From positions 14,774,001-14,838,000 of the forward strand of contig OY292276.1 in assembly GCA_958496175.1 (NCBI GenBank): 64,000 nt of DNA, written 5' to 3'. The position numbers were made by a program, and so were the translations under genes. Under the pieces are notes generated by a model that searched no databases, was not told where the DNA came from, and was given only the letters and a program-made list of their open reading frames with translations. Origin of the DNA: Sisyra terminalis (lineage: Eukaryota; Arthropoda; Insecta; Neuroptera; Sisyridae). Positions 1 to 11,835 of the stretch are shown here, in pieces; the first letter of the stretch is position 1, and every line of letters begins with the position of its first letter.

Positions 1-269
1 GTCACCACCACGCCATTTTACATTCTCGAAATTTATTGGTCAATTACATAATCGTTTGTGTATATAAAATATAAAAAAAAAATGTATAATACTTAGAACT
101 ATGAATAAGTTTTGTTTTTTTTGAAATAATACTTTCCAAAATTTATTTTCGTGACAATCAAAACATTTTAATTTTGTGAATGAATAAAGTATGCTGATTT
201 TTTAAAAAAAAAAATATAATGGAGGCTAAATACATGGACTATTTTTGCTTAATTTAAAAAAGAAATATA
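1..269. other. AT-rich noncoding DNA
   Basis: Very A/T-rich with homopolymer runs. I see no gene, tRNA-like sequence or repeat that I can define. Confidence 0.6.
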
Positions 270-1180
270 TTGCGTTGTGTTTATTAATTTTTTATTGGTT
301 TCGTATCTGTCGATTTATTAAAACTATTCTTTCCCAGAAAACATGAAGGAATCAAATTCAATTTGAAAACTGTATACAAAAGTCTACGGCCACTTGAGGT
401 TGCACCATTTTTTTGAGATAAGCAACCCCTGATAGCACAAATATCTACAAAGAAAAGCTCGAAAAACTGATCAAAAGCTCGAAAAAATCTTATACTTTAG
501 TTCAATTTTGTATTTGGTATTTGTACTCAATAAAGAATACAATTCAAATTAAAAAATTTTGTACCTGTTCTGATACTCTCTACATCATCTGTATGGTACT
601 TTTATCGGTCACCCTATTAAGTGGTACTTAGGGATTGCAATACTAGGATATCGAATATTGGTATTTTTTGCGTTATGTATAATTAACTTTTTAAGGGTTT
701 CATATCTGTCGATCTGTGTAAACTATTCTTCCCCAGAAAACATGAAGGAATCTAATTCAATTTGAATACTGTATACAAAATTTACGGTTACTTGAGGCTG
801 ACATTTTCGTTAGCTTTTAAAGCTTTTAAGTTATTGCAATCGAAAATTATGGCAATTTAGGATTTTAACAAAAATCATGACATTTGAAAAGAAGCAACCC
901 CTGGTAGCACAAATATTTACAAAGAAAAGCTCGAAAAACTGATCAAAAGCTCGAAAAAATCTTATACTTTAGTTCAATTTTGTATTTGGTATTTGTATTC
1001 AATAAAGAATACAATTCAAATTAAAAAATATAATGATGATGGCTATTTTGAATTTTAAAATTTTGTACCTGTTCTGATACTCTTTGCATCATCTGCATGG
1101 TACTTTTATCGGTTACCTTATTAAGTGGTACTTGGGGATTGCAATACTGGTATACCAGGATATCGAATACTGGTATTTTG
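270..1180. repeat. Imperfect tandem duplication, two units
   Basis: Unit 1 (270-667) and unit 2 (668-1180) share long blocks in the same order: an ATCTGTCGAT block, an AGAAAACATGAAGGAAT block, an AAGCAACCCCTG block, a doubled AAAGCTCGAAAAA block, and a GTGGTACTT block followed by GATATCGAATA. Unit 2 is longer because of extra stretches near 790-890 and 1027-1060. Each unit ends in GATATCGAATA(T/C)TGGTATTTT, so the junction falls where unit 2 begins again. Short reading frames here are not gene-like. It is probably a decayed transposon fragment duplicated in tandem; no coding remnant identifies its class. Confidence 0.85.
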
Positions 1181-1589
1181 AGCCATGTATACGATTTTGT
1201 AATACTAGTATTCACAAGTTTATATTTCAGCTTTCGGTATTTACTATAAATTTTTTAAATTATTTCCATTGTATACAAATTATACATGTTAAAATAATGT
1301 ATAGGTGTATTGTTTTTGAATATAATATTTAATAAATCGTAAGAAAAATGACTGAATTCTAAGTTTCGAATCGGTGTTTTTCTTGGTTGGAAAATGCAGT
1401 ACTTCTCAAACTTTTTCATACCATGATTCAGAAAAAAAATCCAAGGTTTTCCTCCCCAAACATTTTAGGCTTTTTTTTATTTTCAAATAAATTGCACAAT
1501 CTGCATAGGGTTGCAATAAGTGCATTCAGTCCATAGACAATCACATGTAAGCATTAGTCCCAGTAGATTAGTGCTGTATAAGTACAAAA
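1181..1589. other. AT-rich noncoding DNA
   Basis: No gene or defined repeat recognised. It separates the tandem duplication from the low-complexity tail of the LINE remnant. Confidence 0.5.
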
Positions 1590-1800
1590 TAGATTTTTAA
1601 CAATCAATAGCAACAATAACAATAACAGTAATTCTTATAGCAATAACAACAATCCTAAAAACAATTAACAGTAGCAATAAGATAAATAATAATAATCTAT
1701 AATAACAATATCAATGCTAATAATAATGTGAAACATTAATATATAAGTAATATATATAATAAAGCTATATAACAAGAAATAATAATTTAGCAATAAATAG
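1590..1800. repeat. Low-complexity CAA/TAA-rich tract
   Basis: Dense irregular repeats of CAATAA, AACAAT and AATAAT. It lies directly 3' (on the minus strand) of the jockey-like coding remnant, so it may be that element's simple-sequence 3' tail or untranslated end; that link is inference. Confidence 0.6.
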
Positions 1801-1817
1801 TTAATAGGAATATTTGT

Positions 1818-2440
1818 TTAGTTACAAAATCTATCAGGCAAATCTATTACATTCCATTTTTGTAACTTTCTTATCATCTCACTGTTGTTCAATAAGTTTA
1901 TTGCGAGATGGTTGGAATGATCGTCTAGTTTTGTCAGCTATTTTTTACTAAACCTTTGAATTTTCTCCTTTACAGATGGCATTTCTATATCTTCATGTAT
2001 TTTTTTATTGTTTACATACCATGGAGCACCGATTATTTGTCGTAGGGTCCTTAATTGAAATCTTTGTAGGATTTCAATGTTGGAGTTGGATGCAGTACCC
2101 CAAAACTGTATCCCATATGTCCATATGGGCTTGTACAGAAGAAGTTTGCTTTCTGTTGATAATGGTGCATTAGATGCCATTAGCCAGTACATTCTTTGTA
2201 TTTCTTATTTAAATGTTCTCGAGTTTTTTTGATTTGCACAGCCCATGTAAGATTTTGATCTAAGTGCATTCCGAGATATTTTACCGTGCTCTTTTGCGGT
2301 AGTTCTGTGCCTTCCATTGTAACCGGTGAACATATATTTCTGCGCAGTGTAAACATTATGTGTGTAGATTTGGCATTGTTTATTTTTATTTTCCACTCTT
2401 TTGCCAATTTTTTTACTTTGTCCAGGTTAAGGCTATATTT
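1818..2440 (-). pseudogene. Jockey-like LINE reverse transcriptase C-terminal remnant
   Basis: Read on the minus strand, this encodes the end of a non-LTR retrotransposon polymerase. The upstream part (about 2440 to 2190) contains LAKEWKIKIN and KYLGMHLDQNLTW, typical of the stretch after the catalytic palm. A frameshift near 2190 moves to the frame with MYWLMASNAPLS and IWTYGIQFWGTASNSN, a hallmark of jockey-clade elements in arthropods. A TAG near 1938 interrupts the frame, after which matching sequence (HSNHLAINLL, ending DLPDRFCN) continues to a natural stop at 1818. The copy is 5'-truncated: neither the endonuclease nor the catalytic YxDD region is present. It is a dead fragment; the clade call is from remembered family motifs. 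Confidence 0.88.
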
Positions 2441-2885
2441 AAATATAAATTTTTAATAAAATGTATTTACTCAAAACTCTTAATAATTTATAAACATCAT
2501 TTAATAATTTAGCCATATCGGATCAAGTGTTGTGCTTTTGAGAAAGCAGCTATTGCCCCTTTGATCACATTTATGATTTTCTTTTCCAATACTGAATTAT
2601 TTCGCGATCCCCTGGCAGGAGCTCTAGTCTTCTAGTTTAAGAAGCCCTGCGATCAAGTATAAATATAAACTATAACATGAAAAACGAGAAAAACCCGGGG
2701 GTTGGTTTTTTAGCGATAGAAATATCGGAAAACTGCGGAAAACTAAATCATTTGCAAATCTTCGATCGAATAATATATGACATATAAGTACTTAAGAACT
2801 ATTTAATAAAATTTAGTTTTCTAGGAGGAAGTTTATAAGTAGTTGAATAATTATTTGAATCAAAACCAGATGTTTTGATTTAAGC
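2441..2885. other. AT-rich noncoding DNA
   Basis: Flank of the LINE remnant. No gene or defined repeat recognised. Confidence 0.5.
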
Positions 2886-3086
2886 GATCATTCACGCTCT
2901 GACTTGCAGTCCAACTAGTGGTTCGACTTCCGAAGTTGAATCTAAAGTCGGACGGTCAATAGTGTTGTTGGAAGTTAAATGTCTAGTGGATCATTTAAGT
3001 GATCTAACTAGAAAATCCAACTAGAAGATCCAACTGGTAGTTCGACTAGTTGGACTGCAAATCGGAGCGTGAATGGCCTGCTTTAG
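2886..3086. mobile_element. Inverted-repeat MITE, family A, copy 1
   Basis: The ends are inverted: TTCACGCTCTGACTTGCAGT on the left and ACTGCAAATCGGAGCGTGAA on the right, with further inner palindromes around CCAACTAGT. A second copy lies at 18501-18671 in the opposite orientation. The two copies share the inner blocks GGATCATTTA and TTGTTGGA, and similarity continues past the right inverted end through GGCCTGCTTTAG, then stops. No coding capacity and no clear target-site duplication, so the superfamily is unknown. Confidence 0.8.
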
Positions 3087-3989
3087 TCTTATTCGGTTAC
3101 TTTTAAGGGATAAAAGTGTTAATACAACTTTTTTTTGTGACTTTGGGAGTACCTAATTATGAAATACAAAGTAATTATTTACGTAAGAGCTTTGTTTAAA
3201 TTTTGGTGTCTATTATTTAGGTAACAGAAGAAAAAAAGCATATTAAATATAGAAATTTTCCATTTTTGGGGAAATCAGCTAACTGGAATTTTTTTCCTAA
3301 ATCTCAGATAAATTTTCTAGGGAGATCAAATTTCCATTTTTTTTTTCAGAAATCGTAATGTATACTTTTTTTTCAGTAAATCGTAATTCATAAACTAAAG
3401 ATTCAGGCTTCAAGAATTGCGTCTTTAACATTGAAAAAAGTATACATGAGAAATAGGTGTAATTAAGGCCAATATAGGCAATTAAAGTTAATATATAATA
3501 AATAATATTTGCTTTATAAAGAAGTTGATTTTTTTTATTTCCTTCAAAACAAAAAAAAAAAAAAAGAAGGAAAATAACATTCTTATTCAAAAGGATGGAC
3601 ATTTATACTAAATTAATTCTGATTTCATTAAGACACTTTTCAAAATGTCTCTTTTTTGTCTTTTATTCAACAAATTTACGACACTTTAAATATAATCGAT
3701 CCGCTTTTAAGAGTATCAAAAAAGAAATCGAAGCCAGTTTCACTAACAATTTGATTTTCCCATAAGTTTTCTTGTTAAACGATCAAACCATCCAAATATG
3801 GAGAGATTATTTCATGAAAGACGAGGGAAATTTATGTGAAACGGCGTGTCAATAAATTGTTTTTCGGTAAAACGATACTGAAACTCATTTAATAAAAATG
3901 GGGAATTAAATATAAAAAAGAAAATAATATAGGGTCTTGGTGTGTGGTATGCTGGGTTGCCATGAAGTATGGACGGTATACGGACTGTT
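3087..3989. other. AT-rich noncoding DNA with one isolated CArG-box match
   Basis: No gene seen. Poly-A and poly-T runs dominate. A CCAAATATGG match (a CArG-box consensus) lies at 3791-3800, but isolated ten-base matches carry little weight. Confidence 0.45.
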
Positions 3990-4210
3990 TGAAGAGGGAA
4001 ATTTTCCTGTGGATCGTTGTATTTGGATCAGAATCGGGATCGAATGAAGAGGTCTAGGCTTGGCCACCTTAAAGGTGGGGCACGCGTTCGTGTGACGTCA
4101 CGCCACGTGGGTGAGGGCCCATCGGGGTCTCAGGGGCCCGGAGGATGCATTTCTAATATGTCAAATGGACCAAACAAGATCCAACTTGATCCAACACAGA
4201 GATCACATTA
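3990..4210. promoter_or_regulatory. GC/CpG-rich island with CRE and E-box
   Basis: It stands out sharply from the surrounding AT-rich DNA. At 4093-4100 there is a perfect TGACGTCA (cAMP-response element) and at 4104-4109 a CACGTG E-box, only three bases apart, followed by GGGCCC-containing sequence. The reading frame across it (4017-4226, plus strand) shows no recognisable protein. A distal enhancer or unannotated promoter is the likeliest reading; a small noncoding first exon is an alternative. Confidence 0.45.
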
Positions 4211-4459
4211 TAAAAACTCACACTGAATACGGAGACTGAAGACTGGTTTTTATGTATTCAAAATTTTTTCGTTGGGTCATCAATGTCTTTAATATCTTAC
4301 TTTAGATATACATTCATGAAACAATTAAATTATGAAATTTTCATTATGAATCACTAATATAATCAATCGTTTTTCTTCGACCAGGTTTTCCTTGTTTTGT
4401 TTTATTTATGTTGAGGCTAAAACGGAAAAAAGTTACATATAGCAAAGATAGATCTTTTG

Positions 4460-4860
4460 GCTGAAGTATGGTTGAAAGTGTGCTTGTGTGGGTCGTAGGC
4501 ACGTTCTCTTGCCAACAGCTTTAAAGAGGTGCACTTTTCTCTTGAGGAAAAAAACACAACAACGTTGAAATCTACATGTTTCGATCTGCATTGTTTTGCA
4601 TTTGTGATGCGGTAAACTCGTGGTCCTCCTCCACCGGCCGGGACCCGGGTCCAACGCAATGTGATGCTGGGCGTCCATTCATTACACACACATTAGCTCC
4701 TCAATGATTATTCTCGGGTCTTATTATGCCAAAGCGTTGTCGAGATCTTGAGCCAAGCGAGACAGAATGGGAAAATTTATTCTTCGTCAACCTGATGAAG
4801 AATAAATTCAATGCTAAACGATTATTGTAATTTAGATATTCGGGGCCGGCCCCATTGTTA
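4460..4860. promoter_or_regulatory. Second moderately GC-rich island
   Basis: Includes a GC patch around 4625-4675 and the perfect twelve-base palindrome GGGGCCGGCCCC at 4842-4853. Reading frames here show no known domain. Composition suggests a constrained noncoding element, but sequence alone cannot show activity. Confidence 0.35.
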
Positions 4861-5075
4861 TCGCGGAGAAAATTAATGTTAAATTATACGGAAGACGAGA
4901 AAATCGTTGTTGTCTCTTTCTTCATTTGTATTGCGTAAGCCCAAAAATTTATCTTCTTATATATCCATGAAAATTAGCGTTGGATCTTTTAAAAAAAATC
5001 GTGATTCCTTTTAATAATAAATGGATTGATAAAATAATAAACCTTTTTAAATTTTTCAATGTAAGTTAAAAATTC

Positions 5076-5300
5076 GGCTCAAGTGTACTTTAGCACACCC
5101 AAAATCTGGCAACGTTGTATTTTCGACTTTGTTTTTAATTTAATTCGCGATATTTTTGTTTATTCAATTCTAATATGGTATAATTCTCTCTTTTGTGGCT
5201 ACATTTTCATTATGGACCGATTTAATCGCGAATTAAATTAAAAACAAAGTCGAAAATACAACATTGCCAGATTGTGGGTGTGCTAAAGTACACATGAGCC
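5076..5300. mobile_element. Inverted-repeat MITE, family B, copy 1 (225 bp)
   Basis: The ends are GGCTCAAGTGTACTTTAGCA and TGCTAAAGTACACATGAGCC. The inverted arms run about 75 bp each (5076-5150 against 5226-5300) and include TTTTCGACTTTGTTTTTAAT and its complement. The roughly 75-bp centre is AT-rich. Flanks read AAAATT on both sides, a possible short target duplication. A diverged copy of the same length class is at 57288-57508. No coding capacity. Confidence 0.88.
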
Positions 5301-7042
5301 AAAAATTTTTCACCAATTTTAAAATTATAGTTTTTTCCAGCCTGGTACACTTCGAAAAACTATCAAATCACACTAATCCAGCTATATGCCCTTTACTGAA
5401 CACCAGAATTGACAAACGATTAAAAAAACTACCACAAGAACTGGTAGAAAAAGATCCCTGATGCAAATTAGGAGGATGTGCCAATGGGAACATCTTCATA
5501 TGCCAAAGAGTCACCACCAGATTAGCTTATAGTGTTTATTTATTGTACTGATTGCTAATGTAATATTAATTTAAAAAAAAAGTTATTTCTTGGGGTAGTA
5601 GTATTTAGATTTTTTGTATTTAAACGAAATTTTCAATATCTGTAAGCTAAAAGACTTATTTATAATGAAAGTGGCTAATATTTCAGAATAGGCATTACTC
5701 TGTGGCTTGTTTTATTATATATTCGCCGGGGCTACAGAAATGCGCGTATCTCATAGTTTGAAACTCCTACAAACGCTAAAAAATGGTCAAAAAAATGTAC
5801 AAAAGTAATTATTTCCTATAAAACAATATTTCATTGATTTTATGAAAATTATGGTTTTGTATAAGACTTTTAAAGTGCTGTTAAAACAATTTTCAAGAAT
5901 AATATTAAAGAAAAGCGTTTTCTTTTGTCATTTATAATTCGTTGTCTTAACCAAGGACCAACAGTTCATCAATGAAATCAAAACGCATCTTTCAATGATG
6001 AAAGAGCATTCAACATTAAGCTTGAAATTCTTAGAATTTTTCTCCAAAAATCATTGATTAAATAGTACACATATTGTAAGTAAGGTCAAAAGAGCCATAA
6101 TAAAATGGCCAATAAATTAGTCAATGTGTTTTAATCGTAATTACAATAGGCAAAATTGGAAGAATTTCTTTCTCTTGTAGTGATTGAAGGAAAAATTAGG
6201 AAGGATTTCTGGTCGAATGGCTAACCGGGTTCGCAAACTCACGATACTCTGATGTCCAGAAATGTTGGGAAGTTAGCTTGTAATTTGGTTTGGCAATAAT
6301 GAAACAAGTTTAGTGCAACTTAATTTCATATATTGTATTTGGTGAGGAGATTCTAAAGAACTTAAAGCTGAATATTTTGGACACTTTAAGTATGATCTTC
6401 GTCCCCCTTTTTTATTATGATTTAGTGTTAAAAGTGATTAGTTCCGTTCTAAGCAAATAAACCAACGCTATATTAATTTTTCTTATCTCATTTCAATATT
6501 TTAATTTAGTGGAATCAAAAAAAATACTAAACATTTTTCAAAGATTTAAATGTAAATAAGCTATGATCAAAATAAAAAACTATCATTGAAAAAAATAAAG
6601 TAATTGTCATTTATGGGAATAAACTGTTTTTTTAAACTGTCTTATGAAAAGGTGGCTCCTTATATATTGAAATAGTGGAAGATTTTGATTATGGGTACTG
6701 AAAGGATCCAAAGCTCGTCAAGGATCCAGGATACTATTTACAGGCTTACAACTTCTTCTTGGTGTCAAAAATTCAACGATAAAGATAATGATCACAATAG
6801 GCATATCAAAATCACTGATTAATATGGAAAAACAACCGTGGACAAAAACCAAGTAAGAGCTTACTAGTGCCCGAGTGGTCAAAGTGAACGCTCCAAAACT
6901 AGTGTGTTGGTATTGAGCTTGATCCTTGTATCGAGGAAACTTTCGATACTTCTGGATTACCAAATTTTATTAATCCTATAGTTGTTCAAGACTTTGGTAG
7001 TTCTATAGTGGTTAAATAAAATTAAAAAAACATAGTTAAAAC
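5301..7042. other. AT-rich noncoding DNA
   Basis: No gene recognised. Short frames (for example 5264-5461 and 6718-6963) do not resemble known proteins, and the first overlaps the end of the MITE. Confidence 0.45.
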
Positions 7043-7240
7043 TTGACGGGAGAACTATCCCTGAACCTAACTACAAAAATACTTTATGTTACAAGAAAAC
7101 AAGTCTCAATGGTAATGGACTTAATAACCAACCATGGAGGACCGAAAAAACATTTGCACACAATTGAAGTAAAAGTGGATGATCCAATCTGCAGGTATTG
7201 TCAGGTAGAGGATGAAATCGCTATTTAGTTAGTTAAAATC
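7043..7240 (+). pseudogene. Non-LTR retrotransposon RNase H-region remnant
   Basis: The frame contains VDDPICRYCQVEDEIA, which matches the Cys-containing segment after the RNase H domain of arthropod LINE polyproteins (family pattern: VDDPxCRxCxxEEETAxH). Just upstream, HGGPKKHLHTIEVKV fits the preceding GHGPLxxHLHxxGL-type stretch. A TAG at 7226-7228 breaks the frame where HIL would be expected. Only about 60 residues survive. The assignment rests on this short motif. Confidence 0.65.
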
Positions 7241-9526
7241 TTGTTTTGTACATCTTGTACAGTTATTCAGTATTATTCCCAAATTTTGTACTGTACGTCG
7301 TATAAATTACACTTTTTCTTAGTTAACTCCAACCGTATGTCCTTAAAATAGCTTCGTTCTAATTAAAAATATTTCATATTTATTTGTTTATAGTTTAAAT
7401 CAGAGTTTTCGTCCCAAATGGTTCACCAGAACAAAGTTTAAAGATTCCCAGTCATTATTACGTTTCTTGGATCCTTATGTCATCTATTGTAAGGTGAGAA
7501 ACCGAGTATATTTCAGCAACCGGTAATCAAAAATTTGTCGACTAGTTCAATACTGGGATCGGAAATCTTCAGCTCTTTTAGTCGCCAAAGTACTCTAATA
7601 CAACAAAATATGAAAAATAATTTCCTCCTCTATCTCTGATAAAATCTATATATTGGAGGATCCAGCAGTATTCCAATGATATGAAGATGCTTCCTCAGGC
7701 CACAGTAATCGGTAATAAAGCCTGTCACTAATTTGGCAAGTATTTATACTTTAATTTGACATAAAAGGCTACCATTTTTATCAAAAGAAGAAAAGCACTT
7801 AATCCTAGTTCATAAAGCTCGCACTTATTTTAATATAACAATAAAAATGGTGTCCTTTTTCTGACCTTATTTGATCAAGGTCCAGATTGATAGGTACTAT
7901 AGTCGCTATCTATCTTATGCAAAAAAATACTTTTTTGTTTTATACATTTAAACGCAATTTCTAACAATATCAAATCTACAAAAAAATATTCTGATTTCAT
8001 ACAAATTGTTCACAAATACGTTTTTTTAAAGAAAAAAATGACGTCAAGCTTTTATATTCATGTAGAGATAAAACGAGCTTTTAATTGTTGCATAAGTAAA
8101 CAAAAGTATTATGGAATAAAAATAGAAGAAAAATTCTAATAAAACAGTTTATTCGGTATAAAATTAACTAAGGCAAACTTTGACGTATCAGAATATGTAG
8201 TTTTTCCAATAAATTAAAAACATATATAACATCTGATAAACACACAATTAAGTGCCTTCATTTGTTAAAAAAAATGGCGAAACAAATGTTAAACAATTTT
8301 TGTTTTTATTGTTTACATTGAATGTAAACAATGAAGACAAAGCAACGCAGCATCATTATAATTAAAGTTATAAAAAAAAAAATAATGAGACATCTTTCTC
8401 GGTATTCGGTTATTTAAGGCTCATTGAAACAAACAATTACGTTATCGATATACTCGGATACGGAAGCCGTAACGAGTTTTAAGTAAATAATATCGAGAAA
8501 CTCACATCACATTATGTTAAATGAAAGTAACAGAGAAAAAAATCAATGAGCCTTTTGAGAATATAGAAGCGCAAAATAAACATCATAAGACAGTCGTTAT
8601 ACTTGAGAACTTTGGTCGTCTTAAAAAAGAAGGAAAAAAATTTTGTTTTCCACCACTTGAGTGGGGAAATGGATATTCTATGTAAACACACATAGGAATC
8701 AATTTTCTGCCGTTTTTCATATCTATTATTATTATTATATTTTCTGTTCCATGATGAAGTATAAAATGTATTTATGTATTTAATATCTCATAGATATGTG
8801 TGTAAGATTATGGATGTTAGTATATGTGATGACTTGATGAGGTATTTTCGACGGTGTGTTTAAATGTTGTGTGTTTCTATTTTCAATCTAATGACAAAAT
8901 ATATATTTTTATATTCGGGAGAAGCGAGAGATAATGACGCACATTTTGACGTATAATTGTTTACTATTATGTAAAGCTATTTGTGGAAACATTCACATGA
9001 CTTTTTCGATTTGCTTTGACCAAAAATGCACCGCAAAATCGACCATTGCCGCTCTACTCATCTGAATATCAACTAGAGGTTTATCGACACAATAGATAAT
9101 TTTTTTCTAGGAAAACTCTATTTTGAATTGGTATATAAAAATAAAGCTTTTTTGAAATGTTTATCTACGAAAAAAGAAAACTATATTTTAACCGTTATAA
9201 AGTTACATAATTTCAGATGAATGCAACAATATACAACTAATAAAGGTACTTATAATTATCGTTTTCTTATACCTAAGGACGCGGTAATGCCTCCGCTAAG
9301 AAAAACCAAATAAAGTAGGAAACCACCTAATTTTTCACGAAATATTTCTTCGTATTTTTGGACCCTCAGACTGACAGATACTGGAAAACTCACATTCTAA
9401 GGAAAAGAAGTTAAAACGTTTATTTGTATTCTTAGGATCCGAATTTTCATTTAAGGATAAGATAGACCATATCCTTAAGATTTAAAAATAAAATTTTAAT
9501 TACTAAATAAAACCTACAGCTTTAAT
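7241..9526. other. AT-rich noncoding DNA with an inverted forkhead-type site pair
   Basis: No gene seen. At 8308-8332 there is a perfect palindrome with twelve-base arms around a single G, containing TGTTTACA and TGTAAACA. The right half also matches GTAAACAA, the FOXO/DAF-16 element. No other structure is defined. Confidence 0.45.
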
Positions 9527-9968
9527 CAGGGCTGTGGAGTCGAAAAAAAACACGATTCCAACTCCGACTCGACAACTCCAACTCCACGACTCCAATTCCT
9601 CGACTCCGACTCAAAAAAGTTCAATTTTATCAGGTTGTTTCCTACCTTTACATATAGCTATTAAAAAATAAAAATAAAACAAGATCAAACTTGAAACGAC
9701 ATGAGATAGAAGGGGACAACCGACAAACCCATCCTCGTAGACTTTATGCATTTAATGGATCTTGGTAATTCACCATATCGGCGCGATTTGCGCCTGCAAG
9801 TTTATATTTGTGCACAATACACATTAATTATAAATTATAAACATTTAAAAAAAATAATTAAATTTTAACGAAAAAGTACGAAAATTTATGACTCCTACTC
9901 TGACTTCGACTCCAGCCTAAGCATCTCGACTTCGCGGCTCCGACTCCGATTCTGACTCCACAGCTCTG
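9527..9968. mobile_element. hAT-like nonautonomous element (442 bp) with 8-bp target duplication
   Basis: The left end is CAGGGCTGTGGAGTCG and the right end, read inverted, is CAGAGCTGTGGAGTCAGAAT. Both subterminal regions are arrays of the ACTCCG-type hexamer seen next to such ends in many animal genomes. The flanking octamers are GCTTTAAT and GCTTTAAC (7 of 8 identical), the target-duplication length expected for hAT. The interior carries no transposase. Confidence 0.88.
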
Positions 9969-11504
9969 GCTTTAACCCATCATATCTCTATTCTTAGGTA
10001 AAAATTGCATCCAGTAGCTATTTTCTAGCTAAGATTTTACATGAAAGTTATATATCACTACCAAGATGTTAAAAAACGGCTCTTAGTTTTATGTACTCAA
10101 ATTTTATATTTTAAATTTTTTTAACACTTAATAAACATTGTTTTTGTCGTGTACTTAGGCATCAAAATCTTTCAAGTAGTTTTCGAAGTCTTGAAAATCA
10201 ATAACTTGGAGTTCTCGCTAGAATTAGCAAAACAATTAAGAAATAAAAAAAATACAAATCTGCAAACATCCAATTCAATAAAAACAGTTCATATATCTTA
10301 AAATATTACAAAAACAAATAATCGAATGGAATACATTGCCTTCTTCCAAAGTTTTCATTGTTGATATTCCTTACTGAAATCATGATAACATTTTCACTTA
10401 TTTTTCTTTGATCCTGTCCTTATCATCTGATTTTTTAAAAGATTCCTTTGCTCTTACTTACTGAATTTCTCCATGAAAGATCCTAGGTCCTAGCTCTACA
10501 AACCTTAAATTTTGGTCAAAAAGTATTACTTGGTCGTTTTATATAGAACAAGAATTAAATGGCGCAAAAACAAAATTACTGAGTTTATTTCGTACTATAA
10601 CTCCAATGGAGTAAAGGCGATGATCAACAATTAGATGAAAACTATAGGTGACGATATAATTAAAACAAGAATAAATATATAAGTTAAATATTAATGATTG
10701 AATATTAATGATTTACTTTAAAATGTAAATATGCATATAGTTCAGTCACTGGTTTTTGTTTTACTGCAATAACTGTACGAAAAAGCAAAGTACTTTTTGA
10801 CCAGAATATAAAGGTGGGTAGAATAAGAATTTAAGAACTATATATGAGAACTGATAACGAACTTTTGAACTGTGAAAGTATTATGAGCTGAGAAATTTCA
10901 TTAAAACTCTTTAAAAGTCTTTAAATCCTTTCATGGATTCTCGACCATTCCTTCGAATGACTTTTTCTTCAAAAGGTTCTTTCTTTAATATATTCTTCAT
11001 CAAGCTAGGGCTGTTAACAAAATATCCTTAATATTCCCTTATAATTTCCTATTGTACGAAAACTTGTCATAAATAGCTTAAGAAAAAGTTATAACCGTCG
11101 TTTTTGGACTATACCAATGATGTAGTCAATTTGCTACTTGTCGATAATGATGCCGAAATACTAAATTTTCAAGGATTTCTGAAGGAATTGCAAAAAAAAA
11201 CCAATTAATAAATGCCTTTCAAAGTATATGAAAATTGCCAGAAAATAATTGAACGCACAGAAATGTGTTTTGAACTTGAACGAAATCCTTGTTTTTAAAT
11301 CGTTAGAAAATGATTCAGAAAATCAATATTTTGTTGCAGTAAACTAAGAATATATCAATCCATCCTAATAAGACCGATTCATGTTAATTTAAAGATACGA
11401 AAATTTAGATTATTACATTTGATTAAAGAATAGTAATCATTTACAAGTACATCATTTCTAATAATTTAGTCCTCAAAACTAGAGGAAAATAAAAAGTAAT
11501 GGAT
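9969..11504. other. AT-rich noncoding DNA
   Basis: No gene or defined repeat recognised. Confidence 0.45.
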
Positions 11505-11835
11505 CTTAGCCTTAGCTCGAAGAAACGAAAAACCTTAGTCTGTACTTCCCAGTGTATACCTCAAAATGTCAACTGGGGACGGAAACACGAAGGGACGGCT
11601 AAGAAAATGAGGGACCGAATTTTAACAGGGATAAGCGAATACCCCAAAGACTTGTGTCTTGTGTAGGGTACTCTTTTGTCGTGGGGTTGAAAAATTGGTC
11701 CCAAAGATGGAAGAACTCATCTGTAATAGTCAACGGCATAAACTTGTAAAAGATAACGAGAAACCACTTTATTCAAGGCTCCTCAAGGCATCCCTTGTAT
11801 TATAATCCTGACGTTGTTTTCCAGGAGGGTTGCCA
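11505..11835. repeat. SINE-like dispersed repeat, copy 1
   Basis: Similar to three copies at 48972-49715. Shared blocks are CCTTAGCTC, TTAGTCTGTA, GGGATAA followed by GAATA, CTTGTGTAGG, ACTCTTTTGTC and AATTGGTCCCAAAG. This copy has extra sequence in the middle and a degraded tail. No reading frame is conserved between copies, so a short nonautonomous retroelement or a LINE untranslated fragment fits better than a gene. Confidence 0.72.

Noticed and set aside
3791..3800. CCAAATATGG as a second functional CArG box
   Set aside because: Isolated in AT-rich DNA 16.7 kb beyond the 3' end of Egr, with no neighbouring sites; chance match is likely.
4017..4226. Small protein gene in the GC island
   Set aside because: No recognisable domain, and composition alone explains the open frame.
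6205..6250. Possible tRNA arm (GGGTTCGCAAACTC)
   Set aside because: No acceptor or anticodon stems can be built around it.
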